In this document: piece by piece, positions 1-5,750 of the stretch
How the letters are laid out: each line of letters opens with the position of its first letter
Position numbering within the stretch: position 1 is the first letter of the stretch
Assembly (NCBI GenBank): GCA_946538875.1
Contig: CAMNHD010000080.1
Coordinates: 1-6,972, forward strand
Direction: 5' to 3'
Length of the DNA stretch: 6,972 nt
Source: an uncultured Treponema sp.
Lineage (GTDB): Bacteria; Spirochaetota; Spirochaetia; Treponematales; Treponemataceae
Position numbers and translations under genes: made by a program
Notes under the pieces: generated by a model
What the model was told of the DNA's origin: nothing
Seen by the model: only the letters and a program-made list of their open reading frames with translations
Database searches by the model: none

Positions 1-248
1 TAGTTCTTAGGCAGATCAAGCAGCAAAGCTCCCCCAGCAGGCACACTGTATTCACGGAACACATTGCCGTCGCCGTCAACAGTTCCGCAGGCAACACAGA
101 TGCGCCACTGTTCAACCGGCACAGTCCCCGCATATTCAGGAACAGCAAATTCCACCGCCTGAGTCCGTGCAAAAAACGAACAGGAAGCAGACAACACAGG
201 GACAAGAACAACAATCAAAATGAAAAAAACTTTATGCAATATCTTCAT
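1..248 (-). CDS. N-terminal part of a probable exported lipoprotein, C-terminus outside window
   Basis: An open frame runs from an ATG at 248 down to the window edge, giving 82 complete codons. The last two bases, TA, could begin a stop or a Tyr codon, so the gene may end here or continue. The N-terminus has a short basic stretch (K2, H5, K6), a hydrophobic core at residues 7-19 (FFILIVVLVPVL) and then S20-A21-S22-C23. That fits a loose spirochaete-style lipobox with Cys23 as the lipidated residue; a signal peptidase I site nearby is the alternative. The visible mature part (residues 24-82) contains C-V-A-C at about residues 53-56 and a D-G-D-G stretch, but I recognise no family. A GGAG lies 14 bases upstream, which is longer than usual. 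Function unknown. The frame, signal peptide and composition support a real gene. Confidence 0.7.
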   Translation of the reverse strand, partial: MKILHKVFFILIVVLVPVLSASCSFFARTQAVEFAVPEYAGTVPVEQWRICVACGTVDGDGNVFREYSVPAGGALLLDLPKN

Positions 249-388
249 GTCTTTAATTTAGACTCCGACATTGCATTTTGAACAAATTTCTGCAAAAATT
301 TATTTTTTTAGAGGCGCTTCTAGAGGCACAGACCCGGCACTTATTTCCCGGCAGCAGGCATCACACTGACCATCAGGCGTAATCCATG

Positions 389-1387
389 CTAAGATTCCAT
401 AATTTCATCAACAAAGCCCCAGACCTTGCGCCAGTATAATTCTGGATTCACAAACTGAGACTCGCAGTGAGCCGCACCGGGGAAAACATAATAATCTTTT
501 TTTTCAGCCGCACATGCCTTGTAATTCTGAATAAGCATCCAAGTAGGAACAAAAGTATCTTCTCCGCCGTGGGCAAAAAATGTGGGGGTAACAGATTTCC
601 TAAGCTGATTGACTGAAGACGCCTCTTTAAAAAAGTATCCCACCCGCAGCTTGCACACAAGTGACGCAAGAGGAAAGTCCGGGGTAACACGCTGCCGTTT
701 GGTACCGCCGTTTCTCACCGCCATGAATTCATCCCAGACAGAAGTGTAGCCGCAGTCAGACACAATGCACTTTACATTTTCCGGGAGCACATCACCGCTA
801 AGCATCATCACAGTGGCAGAACCCATGCTTTCTCCATGCAGCACAAGCTTTGCCTCAGGATCAACAGCAAGAATCTTATCCAACCAAAGGCGGATATCTT
901 TTTTATCAAGCCAGCCCATGCCTAGTTTTTTACCCCCGCTTTCGCCATTGCTTCCAACGCCACGGTTCTCAGGCAGGAGGACATTATACCCCTTTGCAAA
1001 GAAGTTCATGCCGTAACAGGCCGTATTCTTGATGGAGCCCCTGTAGCCGTGGACACAGACCACCCACTTATGGGATATTCCCGGCTGCTTGAATAGAAGC
1101 GCATGGAGCTTAAGCCCGTCATCACTCTGCAGATAAAGGTTTTCATGGGGAGTTTCAAGCCAGTTCACAGCCCTGGCACGCACAGCCTTTTCGCTCTCAC
1201 GTTTTTTCCGCTCAGCCTCATTCCTGGGTTCAGGCAGAGGTCCGTCCTTCCAGTTGAACTTACGCCATGACCAGCTTCCGTTGACAAGGAAGGCACTGAT
1301 TTCTATATTCGCAACAATAAGAAGAACTAAAAAAAACAAAAGCACAAAAGCTCCGGCACAGAGCGCCGCTACCTGCCACTGAGACAT
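389..1387 (-). CDS. membrane-anchored alpha/beta hydrolase (COG1073/YqkD-like)
   Basis: Predicted serine hydrolase of 332 aa, acting on an unknown ester, thioester or peptide-like substrate. The sequence shows one N-terminal membrane segment (residues 5-27), a charged linker (about 45-75) and then an alpha/beta-hydrolase domain. Visible motifs are the oxyanion-hole HGYRG at 114-118, an E-N-R-G-V-G-S-N-G stretch followed by GMGWLDKKD, the nucleophile elbow G-E-S-M-G with Ser187, an acid in GGEDTFVP (Asp277) and the catalytic His307 in GAAHCES. The triad is therefore complete. The longest frame starts at 1399, but that ATG has no Shine-Dalgarno. GGAGGGGG sits directly before the ATG at 1387, so I use 1387. 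The gene follows mscS by 88 bp on the same strand and may share its transcript. Family recognition is firm, but substrate and side of the membrane are not. Few positive charges flank the anchor, so topology is ambiguous. Confidence 0.88.
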   Translation of the reverse strand: MSQWQVAALCAGAFVLLFFLVLLIVANIEISAFLVNGSWSWRKFNWKDGPLPEPRNEAERKKRESEKAVRARAVNWLETPHENLYLQSDDGLKLHALLFKQPGISHKWVVCVHGYRGSIKNTACYGMNFFAKGYNVLLPENRGVGSNGESGGKKLGMGWLDKKDIRLWLDKILAVDPEAKLVLHGESMGSATVMMLSGDVLPENVKCIVSDCGYTSVWDEFMAVRNGGTKRQRVTPDFPLASLVCKLRVGYFFKEASSVNQLRKSVTPTFFAHGGEDTFVPTWMLIQNYKACAAEKKDYYVFPGAAHCESQFVNPELYWRKVWGFVDEIMES

Positions 1388-1389
1388 AA

Positions 1390-1397
1390 CCCCCTCC
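1390..1397 (-). promoter_or_regulatory. Ribosome binding site that decides the hydrolase start
   Basis: On the minus strand this reads GGAGGGGG, followed by TT and the ATG at 1387. The GGAGG core is 5 bases from that ATG. The upstream in-frame ATG at 1399 overlaps this very motif and has nothing like a Shine-Dalgarno before it, so the four extra N-terminal residues are probably not translated. Confidence 0.75.
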
Positions 1398-1420
1398 ATA
1401 AGTGTAACAAAAGCTGCCGT

Positions 1421-1451
1421 ATGCCGTCACAGCATCACACCATGACGGCAT
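1421..1451 (-). repeat. Hairpin between mscS and the hydrolase gene
   Basis: A perfect 9-bp inverted repeat, ATGCCGTCA (1421-1429) and TGACGGCAT (1443-1451), encloses a 13-base loop. It lies 24 bp past the mscS stop codon. In the mscS transcript the stem is followed about 7 bases later by only four U residues, so it is at best a weak terminator. It could reduce read-through into the hydrolase gene or stabilise the mscS message. A further TGCCGT copy at 1415-1420 could compete for the same arm. Confidence 0.5.
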
Positions 1452-1475
1452 TTTCCAGCAGCCTAATCCCAACTA

Positions 1476-2495
1476 CTATTCTTTTTTAGCAGCCTTTGCC
1501 CTGCCTCTTGGTTTTGGCAGAGAAACTGGTGAATCATCGCTCACAACCTTGAGTGCGGAAGCAGACTTTTCAGCAAGCTTCTTTGCAGCTCCCTTCTTAG
1601 CAGAAGCCTTGGAAGAATCATCATTGACAAGCTTGACATCGTAACGGGTAAACGGAATGGTAACGCCGTCCTCGTTAAAGACCTTGACCACATTCATATA
1701 AACATCGTTCTTTGTCTGAACCAGATCGGACCCCTTGAACCACACGGCAAGCCTGAGATTAACCGCATCGCCAAAGCCTTCATAGAACACTGCCGGAGCA
1801 GGGTCTGTCAGAACAGTAGGACAAAGCGGAGGAACTTTCTTGAGCGCATCAAGGGCTGTCTGCATGTCGGAATCGTAGCTGATTGGAATCTCGAACACAA
1901 GACGGCGGGTTGGAAAGTGGCTGAAGTTAGTCAGATTGGAATTGATGATAGAACTGTTCGGGATACGGACATACTGATTATCCAGAGTATGGACAGTAAC
2001 ACTCAAAAGACCGATATTGTCAACAGTACCGCTCACTCCGCCAACAGAAATAAAGTCGCCGACCTTAAGAGCCTTTTCCGCCAGAACAAAAACACCGCTG
2101 ATAAGGTTGCTGACAGAAGTCTGGGCAGCAAAACCAATTGCAAGTCCTGCAACACCAGCAGCGCCCCACAGAGCGGAAAGGTTAACTCCGAACAGACTCA
2201 GAATATACATAATCAAGAGCACATAGAAGACATAGCTCACGATTTTGTTCACCATTTGCTTGGCATGTGCCTGCATCTTCTGAGTTGCCTTTTTCAGCAC
2301 AAAGCGTTTGATAAGACGGTATGCAATATAGAAAATCAGGATTGTGACAATTCCCACAATCACCTTCATCATGTTGCCCCAAGTAAGATACTTTTTAAGT
2401 TCGTCCAAATGCAGCATTGTCTTTGTCTGCTCGACCATTTCCTTACCGGCCTGAACTACTACATCACCTGCACCGGTAGAAGCTTCTTCTTCCAT
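1476..2495 (-). CDS. mscS: small-conductance mechanosensitive channel, MscS family
   Basis: Inner-membrane channel of 339 aa that releases solutes on osmotic downshock; the family works as a homoheptamer. Three hydrophobic segments are visible: TM1 about 43-62, TM2 about 84-103 and the pore-lining TM3 about 105-139, rich in Gly and Ala with the typical GLAIGFAAQ...NLISGVF pattern. The beta-domain follows, with KVGDFI at 144-149, then the RIPNSSIINSNLTNFS signature (178-193) and the family-typical GVTIPFTRYDVKL near 277-289. This is the minimal three-TM type. The start is well supported: GGAGG lies 6 bases before the ATG. The odd part is a tail of about 48 residues after the last beta-strand (292-339), rich in Lys, Ala and Ser and ending KPRGRAKAAKKE, not part of the usual MscS fold. 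The gene is divergent from gpx and followed by the hydrolase gene. Confidence 0.95.
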   Translation of the reverse strand: MEEEASTGAGDVVVQAGKEMVEQTKTMLHLDELKKYLTWGNMMKVIVGIVTILIFYIAYRLIKRFVLKKATQKMQAHAKQMVNKIVSYVFYVLLIMYILSLFGVNLSALWGAAGVAGLAIGFAAQTSVSNLISGVFVLAEKALKVGDFISVGGVSGTVDNIGLLSVTVHTLDNQYVRIPNSSIINSNLTNFSHFPTRRLVFEIPISYDSDMQTALDALKKVPPLCPTVLTDPAPAVFYEGFGDAVNLRLAVWFKGSDLVQTKNDVYMNVVKVFNEDGVTIPFTRYDVKLVNDDSSKASAKKGAAKKLAEKSASALKVVSDDSPVSLPKPRGRAKAAKKE

Positions 2496-2538
2496 AAATG
2501 TCCTCCATTTTTTTTACCCCTTCAACCCATTTTCTTTT

Positions 2539-2567
2539 ATCTTATTGCAAAACATTCATTTATTCAA
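2539..2567 (-). promoter_or_regulatory. Candidate sigma-70 promoter for mscS
   Basis: Read on the minus strand, TTGAAT (2567-2562) and TAAGAT (2544-2539) are separated by 17 bases. Each matches four of six consensus positions. Transcription would begin near 2532, giving a leader of about 37 bases that contains the mscS Shine-Dalgarno. Spacing is ideal but the match is moderate in an A+T-rich region, so this is tentative. Confidence 0.4.
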
Positions 2568-2620
2568 TGGATATGAGGCTTAACACAAGAAAATCAGTTT
2601 TTGTATATAGAATACCAAAG

Positions 2621-2662
2621 TTGCGGTAGGGAACGGAACGGTTTTGCGGTTCCGCAAACCCT
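2621..2662. repeat. G+C-rich palindrome in the mscS-gpx divergent region
   Basis: TTTGCGG (2643-2649) and CCGCAAA (2652-2658) form a 7-bp inverted repeat around TT. AGGG (2628-2631) and CCCT (2659-2662) can extend it across a bulge. A second TTGCGGT at 2621-2627 repeats the left arm (2645-2651) 24 bp away, and GGAAC/GTTCC (2635-2639/2649-2653) offers a competing pairing. It lies upstream of both proposed -35 boxes, so neither leader includes it, and no T-run follows on either strand. It is more likely a DNA-level site or small dispersed repeat than a terminator. The other sequence in the 307-bp gap is A+T-rich with promoters and no gene. Confidence 0.5.
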
Positions 2663-2734
2663 GTATGCGACCGCTCAGCCACTTTGTATTTGCATACTTT
2701 CAAAATTTATTTCATTAAAAACGAAAAATTTAAC

Positions 2735-2763
2735 TTGACAAATTATTTTATATTGCATACAAT
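2735..2763 (+). promoter_or_regulatory. Near-consensus sigma-70 promoter for gpx
   Basis: TTGACA at 2735-2740 is a perfect -35 box. After exactly 17 bases comes TACAAT at 2758-2763, five of six for the -10 box. The A+T-rich run upstream (about 2717-2734) resembles an UP element. Transcription would start near 2770, giving a leader of about 33 bases with GGAGGA at 2791-2796, 6 bases before the gpx ATG. This is the strongest promoter in the window. Confidence 0.85.
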
Positions 2764-2765
2764 CT

Positions 2766-2783
2766 AATTGTAAGCAAACAATT
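2766..2783 (+). promoter_or_regulatory. Inverted repeat at the gpx transcription start, possible operator
   Basis: AATTGT (2766-2771) and ACAATT (2778-2783) form a perfect 6-bp inverted repeat around AAGCAA, just downstream of the -10 box and over the expected start point. The -10 itself lies in ATTG-CATA-CAAT (2752-2763), a second small dyad. Position fits a repressor site, but no regulator is identified and A+T-rich dyads arise by chance. Confidence 0.3.
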
Positions 2784-2802
2784 CTTTCTTGGAGGAAGAC
2801 AA

Positions 2803-3348
2803 ATGACAATTTACGATTTTACAGTACAAGACAAAGACGGCAACATGGTAAGCCTTTCCGAGTACAAGGGAAAGACTGTTCTCATCGTCAATTCTGCAAC
2901 CGAGTGCGGCTTTACTCCACAGTATGCAAACCTGCAGAACATGTACAAGAAGTTCCAGGACAAAGGTTTTGTCATTTTGGACTTCCCCTGTGACCAGTTC
3001 GGACACCAGGCACCAGGTTCAGACAGCGAAATCCACCAGTTCTGCACTTCACGCTTTGGAATTAAATTCCCCATGTTCCACAAGATTGAAGTCAACGGAG
3101 AAAACGAAGCTCCTCTGTTCAAGTACCTTAAGTCAGAAAAAGGATTCACCGGCTTTGACATGTCCAATGCTTTTGCCCAGGCCATCATTTCCATACTCAA
3201 GAAAAAGGATCCTGACTACGAGAAGAATTCAGACATCAAGTGGAACTTTACAAAATTCCTTATAGACAAAAACGGTAAGGTTCTCAACCGCTATGAACCC
3301 ACCGAAAATATGGAAAAGGTTGAGGCCGACATAGAAGCAATTCTCTGA
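2803..3348 (+). CDS. gpx: glutathione peroxidase family, non-selenium thioredoxin-type peroxidase
   Basis: Cytoplasmic thiol peroxidase of 181 aa, usual length for bacterial members. It reduces hydrogen peroxide and organic hydroperoxides, probably with thioredoxin as reductant. The peroxidatic Cys35 is in the S-A-T-E-C-G-F-T motif and is an ordinary TGC codon, not selenocysteine. Cys63 lies in FPCDQFGHQ, and Cys81 in the helix before FGIKFP is where the resolving Cys of thioredoxin-dependent members sits. Gln69, Trp147 and Asn148 (KWNF) complete the active-site tetrad. Two small departures from the common bacterial FPCNQFGxQEPG motif are Asp64 for Asn and Ala70 for Glu. There is no signal peptide. 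GGAGGA sits 6 bases before the ATG. The gene is monocistronic, with a strong promoter upstream and a terminator 17 bp after the stop. It likely protects an oxygen-sensitive cell from peroxide. Confidence 0.95.
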   Translation: MTIYDFTVQDKDGNMVSLSEYKGKTVLIVNSATECGFTPQYANLQNMYKKFQDKGFVILDFPCDQFGHQAPGSDSEIHQFCTSRFGIKFPMFHKIEVNGENEAPLFKYLKSEKGFTGFDMSNAFAQAIISILKKKDPDYEKNSDIKWNFTKFLIDKNGKVLNRYEPTENMEKVEADIEAIL

Positions 3349-3365
3349 TACCCGGCCAAAGATGA

Positions 3366-3412
3366 AAAAAGGGCAGCCCTAAGAATCAAAAGTTTAAAGG
3401 GCAGCCCTTTTT
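3366..3412. terminator. Bidirectional terminator shared by gpx and the coaBC-peptidase operon
   Basis: A 15-base arm at 3366-3380 (five A, then GGGCAGCCCT) pairs with 3398-3412 (AGGGCAGCCC, then five T), with one central A:A mismatch and a 17-base loop. A-run and T-run at opposite ends make it work on both strands. It lies 17 bp after the gpx stop and 18 bp before the stop of the convergent peptidase gene. Each arm is itself nearly palindromic (AGGGC-A-GCCCT), so the arms are direct as well as inverted repeats. Confidence 0.9.
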
Positions 3413-3430
3413 ATAATTATATGCCTTTAA

Positions 3431-4396
3431 CTACTTAATAATAAGTTTCATGTATTCAGCATCATCCATGCGCGAAGACTCCACGGCATCAATAATCGCC
3501 TCCGACAAAACTTTGCACGCAAGCGTTCCCGTAACATTCACATCAGCCTTTGCACCGCCTGTGCTTATTGCGTAAACTGTGTCACCGTCGCCGGTTGTAC
3601 CCACAGGGTTGATGCTCCGCCCAAGAGCGGCACGAGTCATTGCGGCCACCTTGCACATTTCCTGCTGACTCAAGTCCGCATTGGTCACAACCGCACCAAT
3701 CGTGGTGTTCGTGCCTTCGATTACACCAGCCCCAGAACTGTAAAACGCCTGTTCAAAATCAGCAAAGGATTTCCTGTCCTTGGTCAGCAGCCCCGCAATC
3801 TTGTGACCGTCCCGGTAATCAAAGATGTCACCAAAGGCATTCACTATCACAACCGCACCAATCCTGAGTTCCCCAAGCTGCACCGCATAGTAACCTATTC
3901 CGCATTTCTGCGAACGTGCCATGCCGTAAAGTTTACCCACTGTAGCACCGGTTCCGCCTCCCACGTTTCCGCTAAGCGCCCTGTTGTTTTCAGCATCGGC
4001 ACAGGCAGCATAGCCCATCGCCTCGTCAGGTCTAACAGACGGAGAGCCAATACCCAGGTCAAATATGCATGACTGCGGAACAATCGGTATCACCAGGGGG
4101 CCAAGATGATAGCCCATGCCGTGTTCCTCAAGATACTTCATGGCTCCGCCGGCCGCACTAAGCCCGTAAGCAGAACCACCGGAAAGCAGCAGTGCCGTAA
4201 CTGACTGCTTGTATGCAAGCGGTGAAAACAAAAACGATTCACGCGCCGCAGGACCGCCGCCGCTTATGTCTATGCCGCATACATTGGGTCTGTCAAACAC
4301 AAGGACTGTGACTCCAGTCATTGCCTCGTAATTCTGGGCATTCCCGACACGGAAACCGCCGATATCCGTAAAGTTTATTCTATTAACAAACTGCAT
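3431..4396 (-). CDS. P1-family peptidase (S58; DmpA/NylC-like N-terminal nucleophile hydrolase)
   Basis: Self-processing amidohydrolase or aminopeptidase, 321 aa. The family is made as one chain and cuts itself so that a Ser or Thr becomes the new N-terminal nucleophile. The expected site is visible at E-G-T-N-T-T-I-G-A-V-V-T-N-A: cleavage between Asn230 and Thr231 would match the NylC type with Thr as nucleophile. Other family motifs are the N-terminal DIGGFRVGNAQ, SGGGPAARES (45-54), LLSGGSAYGLSAAGG (70-84) and GGGTGATVGK (146-155). The open frame reaches back to 4504, but the first 36 codons overlap coaBC and look unlike the family. The ATG at 4396 begins the conserved part and has GGAG 10 bases upstream, inside the coaBC end. 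It lies 4 bp after the coaBC stop, so translation is probably coupled. Real substrate unknown: L-aminopeptidase, D-esterase, beta-aminopeptidase and oligoamide activities all occur in the family. Confidence 0.92.
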   Translation of the reverse strand: MQFVNRINFTDIGGFRVGNAQNYEAMTGVTVLVFDRPNVCGIDISGGGPAARESFLFSPLAYKQSVTALLLSGGSAYGLSAAGGAMKYLEEHGMGYHLGPLVIPIVPQSCIFDLGIGSPSVRPDEAMGYAACADAENNRALSGNVGGGTGATVGKLYGMARSQKCGIGYYAVQLGELRIGAVVIVNAFGDIFDYRDGHKIAGLLTKDRKSFADFEQAFYSSGAGVIEGTNTTIGAVVTNADLSQQEMCKVAAMTRAALGRSINPVGTTGDGDTVYAISTGGAKADVNVTGTLACKVLSEAIIDAVESSRMDDAEYMKLIIK

Positions 4397-4400
4397 TTGT

Positions 4401-5618
4401 TTATTTCTCCGCCAGAGACTTATGCGCCTGCTGAATCCCAAGGATTTTGTCCAGAATGGCATGGGCAACTTCTTCCTTTGACATGAGGGGAAGTTCATCC
4501 GCAAAATCCTTGGTAATCAGGGTCACGACATTTGTGTCTCCGCCAAAACCGGCTCCCTTTGTCCGCAGCGAATTGGCCACAATCATGTCCAGGTTCTTGC
4601 GTTCAAGTTTACCCCGGGAATTTTCCAGGAGGTTTTCTGTCTCCATGCTGAAGCCGCACAAAAACTGTCCAGGCTTTTTATTTCTGCCAAGATATGCAAG
4701 TATGTCTTCTGTGCGCTCAAGTGCAAGGTTCAATTCTCCGTCATGCTTTTTGATTTTATTGCCGCTCACCACAGCAGGCCGGTAATCCGCAACAGCCGCC
4801 GCCTTTATCACAATATCCTGCTCAGGAAAGGCCTCTTTTACCGCCGCCGCCATGTCCGATGCGCTGACCACATCAACAGTCTTTACAAACAGTGGAGGCT
4901 TTAAGGCAACACGACCGCTTACCAAAGTGACGTCTGCACCCCTGCGCGCCGCCGCTACTGCCAGAGCATAGCCCATCTTGCCGGAAGAATGGTTCGTTAT
5001 GTAACGCACCGGGTCCAGGGCTTCCTGTGTGGGGCCAGCGGTCACCAGAATTTTTTTACCGGACAGGTCCTTGATGTAGCCGCAGCTCTGGTCAATCCAT
5101 TCAAAGAGAGTTTCTGCCTCGGGCATTTTACCGGCACCTGTGTCTCCACAGGCAAGATAACCGGTGGCTGGTTCCACAACCTGCATTCCGTATCTGCGGC
5201 ACAGGGCAATGTTGTCCTGAGTCACGGGATTGCTGTACATCGCGGTATTCATTGCCGGAGAAATAAGTTTGGGGCATTCGGCAGCCAGGAATGTGGTAGT
5301 AAGCATGTCGTCTGCCAGACCGTGCGCCACCTTTGCAATTACATCCGCACTTGCCGGGGCAATCATAAAGACATCGGCTTTTTTTGCCAGAGAAACATGT
5401 GCCACCTTGAATTCAAAATTACGGTCAAAGGTGTCTACCAGGCACTTGTTGCCGGTAAGGGTCTCGAATGTAATGGGGTTGATTATGTTGACGGCATTCT
5501 TTGTCATCAGAACATGGACTTCTGCTCCTGCCTTGACGAGCATACTGGCAAGGCCTGCACTTTTATATGCCGCTATACTTCCGCTTACCCCCAGGAGCAC
5601 GCATTTTCCTTTTAACAC
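4401..5618 (-). CDS. coaBC: bifunctional phosphopantothenoylcysteine decarboxylase / phosphopantothenate-cysteine ligase
   Basis: Cytoplasmic coenzyme A enzyme, 405 aa, normal length. The CoaB half joins 4'-phosphopantothenate to cysteine using CTP. The CoaC half, an FMN flavoprotein, decarboxylates the product to 4'-phosphopantetheine. CoaC (about 1-180) shows GVSGSIAAYK (10-19), catalytic His74 in VAHVSLAK, APASADVIAK (87-96), the PAMN motif at 121-124 and ACGD with Cys157. CoaB (about 187-400) shows LVTAGPTQE, the RYITNHSSGKMG motif with Asn210, AAAVADYRP (273-281), the KIKK lysines (288-291) and GFSMETEN. The longest frame begins at 5762, but its first 48 codons have no family similarity and the promoter lies inside them. 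GTG at 5618 has GGAGG 6 bases upstream and begins exactly at the conserved N-terminus. The peptidase gene follows as a second cistron. Confidence 0.97.
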   Translation of the reverse strand: MLKGKCVLLGVSGSIAAYKSAGLASMLVKAGAEVHVLMTKNAVNIINPITFETLTGNKCLVDTFDRNFEFKVAHVSLAKKADVFMIAPASADVIAKVAHGLADDMLTTTFLAAECPKLISPAMNTAMYSNPVTQDNIALCRRYGMQVVEPATGYLACGDTGAGKMPEAETLFEWIDQSCGYIKDLSGKKILVTAGPTQEALDPVRYITNHSSGKMGYALAVAAARRGADVTLVSGRVALKPPLFVKTVDVVSASDMAAAVKEAFPEQDIVIKAAAVADYRPAVVSGNKIKKHDGELNLALERTEDILAYLGRNKKPGQFLCGFSMETENLLENSRGKLERKNLDMIVANSLRTKGAGFGGDTNVVTLITKDFADELPLMSKEEVAHAILDKILGIQQAHKSLAEK

Positions 5619-5624
5619 TGGGCA

Positions 5625-5629
5625 CCTCC
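5625..5629 (-). promoter_or_regulatory. Ribosome binding site that fixes the GTG start of coaBC
   Basis: On the minus strand GGAGG is followed by six bases (TGCCCA) and then GTG at 5618. A start from the longer frame at 5762 would place this motif and the promoter inside the coding region, which argues against that reading. Confidence 0.8.
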
Positions 5630-5650
5630 GCAATAATTCATCAGTATTGT

Positions 5651-5676
5651 TCCCTGTGATTTTACCGCAGCAGGGA
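5651..5676 (-). promoter_or_regulatory. Inverted repeat enclosing the coaBC -10 box, possible operator
   Basis: TCCCTG (5651-5656) and CAGGGA (5671-5676) are a perfect 6-bp inverted repeat with a 14-base spacer. The spacer contains the whole proposed -10 hexamer. A protein bound here would block RNA polymerase. No regulator is identified, and a chance match of this size is possible. Confidence 0.35.
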
Positions 5677-5687
5677 CGGTTCGGCAA
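5659..5687 (-). promoter_or_regulatory. Candidate sigma-70 promoter for coaBC and the peptidase gene
   Basis: Read on the minus strand, TTGCCG (5687-5682) and TAAAAT (5664-5659) are separated by 17 bases. They match four of six and five of six consensus positions. Transcription would begin near 5652, giving a leader of about 34 bases before the GTG start. The -35 box lies inside a small hairpin, CGGC-AAGA-GCCG (5682-5693). Confidence 0.6.
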
Positions 5688-5750
5688 GAGCCGGAAAAAA
5701 GTAAAACGCAAAGTGGCTGCCGGTCGTGTACTCATGTTATGCGGGATAAA

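Noticed and set aside
255..300. Promoter for the left-edge lipoprotein (TTGCAG-17-AATGTC on the minus strand)
   Set aside because: The -10 match is poor, and A+T-rich sequence gives such hits by chance.
1400..1440. Weak promoter for the hydrolase (GTGACG-18-TACACT on the minus strand)
   Set aside because: Only four of six matches in each box, an 18-base spacer and a start point almost on the Shine-Dalgarno; co-transcription with mscS is simpler.
1917..2576. 219-codon plus-strand open frame opposite mscS
   Set aside because: It is antisense to a clear MscS gene, has a Cys/His/Asn-rich composition unlike a real protein and shows no domain.
2893..2915. Possible selenocysteine at the peroxidase active site
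   Set aside because: The catalytic codon is TGC, not TGA, and the resolving-Cys arrangement is that of Cys-type enzymes.
2811..3265. Open frames overlapping gpx in other frames on both strands
   Set aside because: gpx has complete family motifs, its own promoter and Shine-Dalgarno; the others are shadows.
4397..4504. 36-codon N-terminal extension of the P1 peptidase overlapping coaBC
   Set aside because: It reads through coaBC in another frame and lacks family residues; the ATG at 4396 begins the conserved part.
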